From: an uncultured Anaerolineales bacterium
GTDB taxonomy: Bacteria; Chloroflexota; Anaerolineae; Aggregatilineales; Aggregatilineaceae
Direction: 5' to 3'
Length of the DNA stretch: 64,000 nt
Assembly (NCBI GenBank): GCA_937135955.1
Contig: CAKZOB010000080.1
Span: forward strand, 30,824 to 94,823
Shown: piece after piece, positions 40,660 through 49,900 of the stretch
Layout: each line of letters begins with the position of its first letter
Numbering within the stretch: the stretch's first letter is position 1
The notes under the pieces: model-generated
What the model saw: the letters and a program-made list of their open reading frames with translations, nothing else
What the model was told of the DNA's origin: nothing
The model's database searches: none
Position numbers and translations under genes: made by a program

Positions 40660-41403
40660 ATGGCCGGGAAAGAGCACGTGAGACCGCGGACCCTACCCTT
40701 GCTTGCAGCCGCGAGCTTCTTAATGCTGTGCGCGATGCTGGGCTTCGTCATCACGCTGGGCACAGCCCTACTTTGGGGATACCTTGCCGGAGAGGCGCGG
40801 GCTGTTGTCGCCGACCGGACTGTCTACTACGCCGACTCGCCCATTGGGCCGCAGGCAGCGCGTTCTCCTCTGGCCGACGTTTTCACCCACGAAGTGTTGT
40901 ACTGGACTCCCTTGATCGAAGCCTGGGCAGCCGTGTACCAGATCGATCCTAATTTGATCGCCACGCTGATCCAGATCGAAAGTTGCGGAGACCCCTCCGT
41001 GGCCTCGCCGGCGGGCGCGCAGGGCTTGTTCCAGGTAATGCCGTTCCATTTCGACCCGGGTGAAGATATGCTCGATGTGCAGACCAACGCCCGCCGCGGT
41101 TTATCCTACCTGCTCACTGGTCTGCGTATTGCCAATGGTCACGCTGGCCTGGCGCTGGCCGGATACAATGGTGGACACGGAGTCATTGACGATGGCTGGG
41201 CTGCCTGGTCTACAGAAACCCGCCGCTACTATTACTGGGGAGCGCGCATCTACGCTGAGGCGAAGTCTGGCCTGCCGACCAGTCCCACCCTGGCTGAATG
41301 GCTGGCCGCCGGTGGCAGCCGGTTGTGCGAGCGTGCCCGTCAGACCCAAGCACGGCTGGAACAGGAAAACAAGGCCCAGGTGATGGTCGCGCAGGCCCGC
41401 TGA
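40660..41403 (+). CDS. Membrane-anchored lytic transglycosylase (SLT domain)
   Basis: 247 residues. A single N-terminal membrane helix (about 14-40, FLMLCAMLGFVITLGTALLW) anchors the enzyme, with the catalytic domain outside. The SLT/lysozyme-like domain (about 85-205) has the catalytic Glu in LIQIESCGDPSVASPAGAQG, then LFQVMPFHF and the third motif LALAGYNGGHG. It should cleave peptidoglycan between MurNAc and GlcNAc. The C-terminal 40 residues are helical and basic. The ribosome binding site is poor. The promoter region carries a LexA-type box, so damage-inducible expression is possible. Confidence 0.9.
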   Translation: MAGKEHVRPRTLPLLAAASFLMLCAMLGFVITLGTALLWGYLAGEARAVVADRTVYYADSPIGPQAARSPLADVFTHEVLYWTPLIEAWAAVYQIDPNLIATLIQIESCGDPSVASPAGAQGLFQVMPFHFDPGEDMLDVQTNARRGLSYLLTGLRIANGHAGLALAGYNGGHGVIDDGWAAWSTETRRYYYWGARIYAEAKSGLPTSPTLAEWLAAGGSRLCERARQTQARLEQENKAQVMVAQAR

Positions 41404-41430
41404 TCGCCATCCCCTGGGCACTTGGGCACG

Positions 41431-42687
41431 TCAGATGCGCCCGAAGATCACACTGGCGTTTTGTCCTCCCAGCCCAAAGTTATTGGACATAGCAAAGTTG
41501 ATCTTGGCATCGCGCGCCTCATTCGGCACGTAATCCAGATCGCATTCTGGATCGGGGGTCTCCAGGTTGATGGTGGGATGCAACACCTGCTCGAAGATGG
41601 ACATCACCGTGGCGATGCCCTCCACCGCGCCAGCCGCGCCCAACAGATGGCCCAACATACTCTTGGTTGAGTTCGCCGCCAGTTTGTAGGCATGGTCTTT
41701 GAAGACCTGCTTCATCGCCCGCGTCTCAGTCGCGTCATTCGCTGGTGTTGACGAGCCGTGCGTGTTGACGTAGTCAACCAGTTCAGGATCGAGGCGCGCA
41801 TCCTGCAACGCCCAGCGCATGGCGTTCGCCGCGCCCATGCCAGTCGGTTCTGGGGCAGCCACGTGATAAGCGTCCGAGGAAGAAGCCATCCCCAGCACCT
41901 CGGCATAGATACGCGCGCCGCGCTTCACCGCGCGTTCCAGCGTCTCCAGGATCATCGCCCCCGCGCCTTCGGCAAACACAAAGCCATTGCGGTGCAGGTC
42001 GAAAGGACGACTCGCCTTGGTCGGGTTGTCGTTGTAGCCGGTGGCAAGACCTTTCATGGAGATGAAGCCGGCGATCCCATAGTCCAGGATCATCGCCTCC
42101 ACCCCGCCCGTCACCACCACATCTGCTTTGCCGTAGCGGATCAAATTCATGGCATCGCCGATACTGTGTGTGCCAGTCGCGCAGGCCGCCGAGATGCAGA
42201 TCAGCGGCCCTAACGCCCCTAGAATGCGACTGATGTGATGGGCCGGGATATTGGGAATGGACTCGATCAGGGCAAACGGGCCTGGACGCCGCCCCTTGGT
42301 GCGAAATTCAAACGAGGCTTGCTGTGCCAGATCGTGCGCCCCCAGTGAGGAGCCAAAGTCCACAGCTACCCGTTCTCTGATCGGTTCGAGGTCTTCGACG
42401 GTCAAGCCCGCGTCTTTCAGAGCATCCATGGCTGCAGCCACGGCGAAATGAGATGGGCGTCCCATGCGCCGAGCCTCTTTGGGTTCGATATACTCGGTGG
42501 GATCGAAGTCGAGCACTTCTCCGGCAATCTGCACCTCCAGATGCGACGGATCGAAGCTCTGGATACGCCGAATGCCAGAAATTCCCGCCTTGAGCTTTTC
42601 CCAGAACTCAGGAAAACGTCCCAGAGGGGTCACTGCCCCCATCCCTGTGACGACCACTCGTGGAAAACCATTGCGTATGAATTCCAT
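41431..42687 (-). CDS. fabF: 3-oxoacyl-ACP synthase II (FabF)
   Basis: Condenses malonyl-ACP with acyl-ACP in fatty acid elongation. The thiolase fold is full length at 418 residues, with the nucleophilic Cys in SAACATGTHSIGDAM, the first His in NTHGSSTPANDATE and the second His in STKSMLGHLLGAAGAVE; the C-terminal NNFGLGGQNAS is canonical. It lies 29 bases downstream of plsX on the same strand, forming a lipid-synthesis pair. No acpP is seen here, so the ACP gene is elsewhere. Confidence 0.96.
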   Translation of the reverse strand: MEFIRNGFPRVVVTGMGAVTPLGRFPEFWEKLKAGISGIRRIQSFDPSHLEVQIAGEVLDFDPTEYIEPKEARRMGRPSHFAVAAAMDALKDAGLTVEDLEPIRERVAVDFGSSLGAHDLAQQASFEFRTKGRRPGPFALIESIPNIPAHHISRILGALGPLICISAACATGTHSIGDAMNLIRYGKADVVVTGGVEAMILDYGIAGFISMKGLATGYNDNPTKASRPFDLHRNGFVFAEGAGAMILETLERAVKRGARIYAEVLGMASSSDAYHVAAPEPTGMGAANAMRWALQDARLDPELVDYVNTHGSSTPANDATETRAMKQVFKDHAYKLAANSTKSMLGHLLGAAGAVEGIATVMSIFEQVLHPTINLETPDPECDLDYVPNEARDAKINFAMSNNFGLGGQNASVIFGRI

Positions 42688-42716
42688 AGTTCTTCCTCAC
42701 TGATCGCAAGCGAGAC

Positions 42717-43724
42717 TCACTGCCGCCCTGGTGACGGCACCGATAAACCCTGACGGATCGCCTGCACGATGCCACCGGCTACCGCATCACGTGCCTGCCG
42801 GATGGCATTCTTCACCGCCCGCGCATCCGACCGACCGTGCCCGATGATCACCACACCGTCCACGCCGAGCAACGGCGCTCCCCCGATTTCAAAGGGATCC
42901 ATTTGCCGGTAGACGCGCCGGAACGCGGGCTTTCCCAACAGTCCAGCCAATTTGGAGCGCCAGTCAGCGCGCAGCTCCTGGCGCAGCAAATCGAACACCA
43001 TAGCGCCCAACGCTTCCATGGATTTGATCATGATGTTGCCGGTGAAGCCATCCATCACGGCTACATCCACTCGCCCCCCCAGGACTTCTTTGGGTTCCAC
43101 ATTGCCAATGAAGTTAACCCCGCCACGGCTCAGGAGTTCCGCTGCCTCTTGCACCAGCACAGAACCTTTACCCGCCTCTTCACCGTTAGAAACCAGCCCC
43201 ACCCGCGGTGCAGACAGTCCCAGCGCATGATGGGCGTAGACGCTGCCCATCAAAGCAAACTGCGCCAACCATTCAGGTTTGCAATCGGCATTGGCTCCAA
43301 TGTCCAGCAGGATCACCGGTCTGCCGCTCACCCGCAAGATCGCAGAGAGCGCCGGACGGTCTACACCTGGGATGCGCCTGAGGGTGTGTAACAGGGCGAT
43401 CGCCAGGGCAGCTCCAGTATTGCCCGCCGTGACGAAAGCGTCCGCCTGTCCTTCTTTGACCAGTTCCATACCGATATGCATCGAAGAACGCGGCTTGGCG
43501 CGCCCGACCATACCAGGTTTGTCGGTCATGGTCACTGCTTCGGGCGCATGTACAATCTCAACTGGTAGCCCCTGAGCAGCATGACGTTGCAGCTCCGCGC
43601 GGACTTTCTGCTCATCACCGACGAGCACGATGGATACATTCAGTTCGCGGGCAGCCAACACCGCCCCTTCCACATCGGGAACAGGGTTGCGGTCGCTACC
43701 CATCGCATCTACAGCGATCTTCAT
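42717..43724 (-). CDS. plsX: Phosphate acyltransferase PlsX
   Basis: Makes acyl-phosphate from acyl-ACP, the first step of phospholipid synthesis with PlsY. The N-terminal KIAVDAMGSDRNP, the central TAGNTGAALAIALLHTLRRI, LLDIGANADCKP and the C-terminal GGAPLLGVDGVVIIGHGRSD, noted as LLGVDGVVIIGHG, are family landmarks. At 335 residues it is normal. ATG 43724 has AAGG eight bases upstream and a promoter 47 bases away. Confidence 0.96.
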   Translation of the reverse strand: MKIAVDAMGSDRNPVPDVEGAVLAARELNVSIVLVGDEQKVRAELQRHAAQGLPVEIVHAPEAVTMTDKPGMVGRAKPRSSMHIGMELVKEGQADAFVTAGNTGAALAIALLHTLRRIPGVDRPALSAILRVSGRPVILLDIGANADCKPEWLAQFALMGSVYAHHALGLSAPRVGLVSNGEEAGKGSVLVQEAAELLSRGGVNFIGNVEPKEVLGGRVDVAVMDGFTGNIMIKSMEALGAMVFDLLRQELRADWRSKLAGLLGKPAFRRVYRQMDPFEIGGAPLLGVDGVVIIGHGRSDARAVKNAIRQARDAVAGGIVQAIRQGLSVPSPGRQ

Positions 43725-43770
43725 TCACACGACCTTGTCTGAACACGAAATTTGCCACGAGCAACACTCG

Positions 43771-43800
43771 ATTGTACGCCAGAGGCCGCTCCCTTGGCAA
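43771..43800 (-). promoter_or_regulatory. Promoter of plsX-fabF
   Basis: On the minus strand TTGCCA (43795-43800), an 18-base spacer and TACAAT (43771-43776). Its -35 is three bases from the -35 of the divergent tRNA-Leu promoter. Confidence 0.7.
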
Positions 43801-43803
43801 CCA

Positions 43804-43831
43804 TTGACAGGCCCCTCGAGCCGTGTATAAT
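43804..43831 (+). promoter_or_regulatory. Promoter of tRNA-Leu(GAG)
   Basis: Perfect TTGACA (43804-43809) and TATAAT (43826-43831) with a 16-base spacer, ending 11 bases before the tRNA. Confidence 0.9.
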
Positions 43832-43842
43832 CAAGATCGCTT

Positions 43843-43925
43843 GCCCTGGTGGCGGAATTGGTATACGCGGCAGGTTGAGGGCCTGTGCCCGAAAGGGCGT
43901 GGAGGTTCGAGTCCTCTCCAGGGCA
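43843..43925 (+). tRNA. tRNA-Leu (anticodon GAG)
   Basis: An 83-nt tRNA with the long variable arm of leucine tRNAs: acceptor GCCCTGG/CCAGGGC, anticodon loop TTGAGGG giving GAG, variable stem GCCC...GGGC, T loop TTCGAGT. The discriminator base is A. CCA is not encoded. Confidence 0.97.
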
Positions 43926-43951
43926 TCTTTCAGAATCGCAAGCGCGAGAAG

Positions 43952-43977
43952 GCCTGTTTACAGGCTTTTAATTTTTA
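43952..43977 (+). terminator. Terminator of tRNA-Leu
   Basis: The hairpin GCCTGT-TT-ACAGGC (43952-43965) is followed by TTTTAATTTTT on the plus strand. It overlaps the TAA of the convergent giant gene by three bases. In the other direction there is no T-run, so it should not end that gene's transcript efficiently. Confidence 0.8.
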
Positions 43978-46900
43978 TTTCTGCTCACTTATCGAATTCA
44001 ATACCAGGATGTATTCGCCAGAGGTACTGCCACCTCCGCGTCCCTTTCGCGCAACGCTGAGATAAGCGACTCCGTCACGCGGCAGGCGAAACGGGACTTC
44101 TACCCGTCCTTGACCGTCTGCGATTCCGCTGGCGATCACCTCAGCCGAAGCGCTGCGGACCTCGACCAACAAATCCAGGTCGCCGGCGGTCACTTCAACT
44201 GTAGCCTGTACTTCCTGACTCCCTCTGCCCCGGATCGTCCACTGGTCGCCGAAATGCTCGTCGTCCAGACGTCCTACCTCCCGTTCTCCGGGCCGAATGG
44301 TCAACCCTGCGCTCGCGTAACTCTCCGGAGCGACCCCCAGGCTATAACTGACTGCTCCAGAGAACGCGGGGTTGGTAATCACAACACGGTGCTGTTGGCC
44401 CCCTTCAAGGTTTATCGTGGTTGACCAGCAGTTGTCCCGGCTTTCGTCAGGCTTCCCTTGTCCCAGCGTGTCCCTGCTTTGTGACAGCACGATCAGTGCC
44501 AGTTCCTCGCCTGGCGAATAACTGCATCCCCATAGCCGATACGTCCCCGAAAAAGCGGGACGTACTTCCCATTCGTGAACAGGCATGGTGTCATCAAGCT
44601 GACCGGTGACCTCTCCCTGCAGCGTCCCCATCTCCGTCGCCCCAGGTGTCGGGACACCTATCCGAATTTCATAGGGCAGCACCTCTATGTCCGCGAACAG
44701 CGCTGGCTCGGCACGCACAACCACTGCATACAAACCTGTGCGCGGCAGGAGTAATGGCCCAACCACGAGCAGTCTTCCGTCTTGTACGCTTCCTTGCAGC
44801 AGTTCACCGCTGCTATCCGCCAATGCGAGGGCCACACTTCCGCGAGGTACGGTAGACAAAGTCGTCCCTGTAATCTCGATGACCTGCCCAGCCTGGCCGT
44901 AGAATACCCATGTTTCCGTCGCCTGATCAGGGGACAGGTTGCCCTGCCCTGACTGACCGACAACAATGCCCTGGATATGAGACTCATCTTCAAGCCCGAT
45001 GTTGGCCCCACCCGCTGCAGCGAGGCTGTACTCAATTGGTGAATCTGCGACTGGTCTTGCAGAAACGCGCAAAATATAAGTGCCCGACTCAGGGAGTCTG
45101 GCGATTTCGAAAATCGTGTCGCCTTGCGCGGCACGGTGAGTCGCCAGCGTCGTGCCATCAGGAGCCAGTAATGCCAGCTCCACCGTCTCCAGTGTCTCGG
45201 AAATCTCGATCCGAATGACTAATCTTTCACTGGTACTGCCTTCGATGAGCCAGGAGTCTGCCGGGTCGGATGCTGTCAGACCGCCATACACAGACTGCCC
45301 ACCAATCGGCAAGATGCCGCCTGACGAACCAGACACATCCTGTGGCGCACGCTCCATGAATACGCTGTATCCGCCTATCCCTGCGCCGGCGGCATTTTGC
45401 CAGGATCGCACGAGCAAAATGTATTCTCCCGTCTCCGGTAGACGCACTGGGCCGATCACTATGTCGTCGGCCAGCAGATCGGCAGACTTTGCCAGATACC
45501 CTGTCGGCCCATAGAGAATCGCTTCAGGGGAAAACTGCGCACTGGCAGCCGTCACAGTGAAGGTCATTACCTCACCCTGGCTGCCAGAGAAACGCCAGCG
45601 TGTTGCATCACCAGGCCCTTGAATGCTCTCTATCAATCGAACACCACTACCCAGTTGACGCACAGGCCCTTCTGCAGGAGCAGTGAGGGAAAGTCGGGTC
45701 ACATACAGGCCGTAGCCAATCGGCCCATCGGCGGCAAGGCGGATCAAATAGTGCCCTGTGCGCGGAACGACGAACAGCGGCACTGCGAGTTCACCTTCTG
45801 TGGCAATGACTTGCACGGGGAATGTTCTTCCATCCTGTCCTACGAGCGACAGGTCAGGTAGCGCCTCGCCCTCCGTGCGTAGCACAGAGACCTCCACCAC
45901 ATCTCCCGCGTGCGCGCTGAAACGGTACGTGCGGCTCTCGTGCTGGGCCATGTTGTCCCATAGCGGAATACCAAAGACGATCTCTTGCGCTGACACTACC
46001 TCTGGTAACGAAGGCGTCTGCGACACACTGAGCCAGTAACGACCAACGGTCGTGCCTGCATTCCCTCCCTGCCGCGTGACCAGGACGGTATACCAACCAC
46101 TCTTCTCCGCCCGTAACGGCCCGATGACGTATCGCGTTTCTGGGACAGTTTGTTCCTTCACCCCCAGGGCTATTGGCCGCCCTGCTGGATCGAGCAGCGC
46201 CAGAGATGGTTGCAAATCGCCAGACAACACCTGCACCTGCAAATAGACTTGGTCGTCACGACGCAGGCTCAGCCGCCACGCATCTGAGGGGTTGAGATCA
46301 TCGAGTTGCCCGGCCACTTCTTCCCCTGGCGCTATATCAGCGGGGACTATCTCCTGGCTTACGGAAGGTTGCAGCAGCAAGCGATAGGATATTGGCAAAG
46401 CCTGAGAACGAGACCGTACTACCAGCGTATAAACCCCACTCTGTTGGAGGACAAGATTGCCCGTAGTAAGCGCCCCTGCCTGGCCCGGCACAGTTTGAGC
46501 CTGCGCCACGCTCTCCCCGCCTGGCCCGTAGACTGACATTTCCAGGGCCGGCGGAAGCTGATCAGTTAAAGCTGTGCAGGCTATCGCGTCTCCGGCGATG
46601 CCGCTGAACTGCCAGAAGTGCGCTTCGCCCGCGCCGATCTGTGCGGTAAGCGGTTTCCCCGCGATCAACACCCCTGGAGTGACAGGTATCTGCTCGATCC
46701 AGTCTGTGATCGCCAGAGTCAACGAGAACGGGCTGAAGGGTGACCGCACATCTCCGGGGCGGCGCAAGGCAACAAGATAGAAGCCATCGGCAGGCAGTTC
46801 CAGACTAGCGATCGTCGCCGATCCGCCATTTCGCACGCCAGAAGCAAGCACAGTGTCTGCTGGATCGCTGACTGTGAGCAACAGCGGCACATCGTCTGCT

Positions 46901-49900
46901 GGAAACTGGGCAGTGACCGAGACCGTATCTCCCGCTGCTCCCCAAAAGGCCCAGCGCGCCTGATCCGTCTGGCGATCCAGCGTGCCCTCGACATGCTGCC
47001 CGTAGAAAAGCAGAGCAGCCTCCACCTGGCCGTCGTCCACGCTATACACCTTTTCCAGCAAGAGTGAATAGTTGCCAGCCGTACGCCCAAATGGCCCGGC
47101 GAAACGGCTGACGCGCACCAGGAAATCGCCACTGGCTGGCAACGTCACTGTCAGAATGGCATCCAGGCCCTCGACATCGTCTGTCTGGGCCAATAGAAGG
47201 CCGCTCATATCGTATATAGCGAGCGCCGGATCGAGCGTGCCGCTGGTCACGCGGGCAGTAATCCGCGCCGTTTCGTTGGCTTGACCTGAGAACGTCCACC
47301 ACTGGACAGGCTGATCTCCGTCCAGGACATCGAATACCGGTCGCCTGTCTTGCAGAGGGCGTATCACTGGACGGGTCTCTGATACCTGCTGAAGAGCGAA
47401 CGCGTAATGTGTGGAAGTGCCGGAAGAAACATGGGCGGCCACTGTGACAAAGACCTGATAAGTCCCTGTTGCCCGCAGTGGAAAGTCGGCGATTCTCACG
47501 CTTTTCTCACCCTGGATATCGGCCTGCGCAACAATCGTCCCGTCGGGGGCCGTCAATGCCATGTTCAGCGGCACCTGCGAGCGCGAGTCTGTAGTAGCTA
47601 CCAGAGTGACAGTGTCGCCCGCCTGCCCCTGGAAAGCCCAGAAATTGCTCAGCACTGGCTCGCCTAGCTCACCTTGATACAACTGCCCTGCCCTCAGGCG
47701 TTGCGCGGCCAAAGCCGTAGACGATTCTTGCGTGATGGCAATCTCGTACGCACCGTAGTTTCTTGGCGGTGCGGTGATCATCACAGCGTACGGACCCGGC
47801 ACGGCAAAGGTATACGTCAGCTCAACCGGCTCTCCATTAACGCTCTGGGCTTCGGCCAGCACTGCAGGGGTCACACTGAATCCTCCCAGGTGCCAGTCGG
47901 TGGCAATCAGGGCAACAGCCGGGGACAACCGCTGATCACGGGGCGAGATAGAGAGTGAGAGAGCATCTCCGTCGGCGGCTTCTACCAACCAGGTATCAAC
48001 CGGATCGTCTATGGTGAGCACTCCTTGCCAGCGTTCGCCTTCCCTGATTGTGCGCCCGATCGAGTACGCAGTGCTTGCCTCCAACTGGACACTCACTGTA
48101 TAGGACAAAACGTCGGCCTCCGTAGACGGACTGCCCACTAACAGAGTGTAGTGACCGTCCAGAGGCAACTCCAGGTGCTCAATCTGCGCGCTGCGGCCAG
48201 GGCCAGCAACAGCGGTTGCCAACGCACGCCCGTCGCGCGCGCGTACCTGCATGGTCAGCAGAGCGGGAATACCTGCCGTCTGACGGGCACTCACCCTGAT
48301 GACATCTCCCCGCGACCCGCTCCAAGTCCAGGCGTCGAGCGCATCCTCTGGTGTCAGGACACCGGAGGCCGTGGAGCCATAATCAAGTGCAGTGCTGGAA
48401 GCCTCTTGCTGCACACCCTGCCCTTCAATCTTCAGAGAGTAACCCCCTGCTCCCTCCACGATAACCTGATAGATGCCCGTGTGCGGCAAGGTTATGTCAC
48501 CCAGAATCAACTCGCGCTGTCCAAAGTAGGCGCGCCGCTGCGCAAAGACTGTCCCCGCGCTGTCTGCCAGGCTGAGGATCACGACATCACCTTCTCTGTC
48601 ACCGAGGAGTGTGACCGTAGCGCGCACGCGCTGTCCAGCCGTTCCCTCGAACAACCAGTGAGCAGCCCGATCCGGCAACAAAGTCTCGGTCACCGATCCT
48701 CCCAGTATCCCGCCCGAAGGGACCTGCGCCTGGACACTGGACACGACGTTCAAGTGAACGTCGAATGGCAGCGGGGCAGAGAGTGGGCTATCACCATCTA
48801 CAGCAACAACTAACTGGTACACGCCGTCCGCTGTAAGAATCTTCCACACACCTCCTGAAGTCACATCCAGTAACTTGTCGTCGCGCGGCACGGGCTGTCT
48901 TGTAACATCCAGCAGGGTGAGAGACAGAGGAATCTCTATCTGGGCAGATACACTGGCGAAGACCGTATCGCCCTCCTGTCCCCAGAAAACAAACGTTTGC
49001 TGGGGCGTCTCAGGTCTCAGTGTGGCTCTGGCGGTTGCTCCCAGTGCCAGCAATGTGCCCTGGATCACCCGGGGCGCTCTGGGATCGAGGTTATCCACTG
49101 GCTCTGCCCACAATACATAACGTCGCGCGGTTCTCATGCCAACGGAAACACGATATTCGCCAGCAGTCGGAAACGAGTAGGTCAGCGCCGCCGGCTTGCC
49201 GTCCCCGCCATACTCTTCGGCTACTACTTTGCCCGCTGGATCGATCACGGCCACAGCGATAGGACTGTCGGTTACCACTGGCATAGCTGTGAATATAAAG
49301 GTCTGCCCGGCTTGCACAGACAACTCCCAGGATTGCGCGGTATGCCCCTGAGCAATCTCTCCGCGCACCGGTACACCAACTGCGAGAGGAGATGCGGGCT
49401 GTGCGAGTTGATCGGTCTGCCAGGCGGGAATGATCAGAGCGGGGATCGACACGCGCTGCACCATCGGTCGTTCCTGAGGAAGAGGTACCGGTACGCTCTC
49501 GAGAGCGGACACGATGCTCACACTGCTCAGTTCAGCTTTCAGATAGTACACCTGGCGAGAAACCGCGCCTGAGCCGGTCACCAGCACGCGATATCTTCCC
49601 CCTTCGCGTAACGGCAGACCTGTCAACTCATCGCCCTGAGCGCTGGATGCCAGCAACAGACCGTCGGGATCGAGCACGGTCAACGCTGGTGCGGCGCTGC
49701 CTACTACACTCTCCAGATCAAGGCTGAGAACCGCGCCGGCTGGTGCTTCGACCCACCAGTTGTGGGCCGTGTCGTTCTCGCTGAGAACGCCTTTGAAACG
49801 CTGCCCCGGTTCGAGCGTCCCCCCGCTCGCAGGAACAGCGCGCAGACTGTAGGACGCACCTTGCCCATCCACAGCAAACACCCGTATGCGGTAACGACCA

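Noticed and set aside
43952..43965. Hairpin as terminator of the giant PPC gene
   Set aside because: The U-run follows only on the plus strand, so it serves tRNA-Leu; no clear terminator was found for the giant gene.
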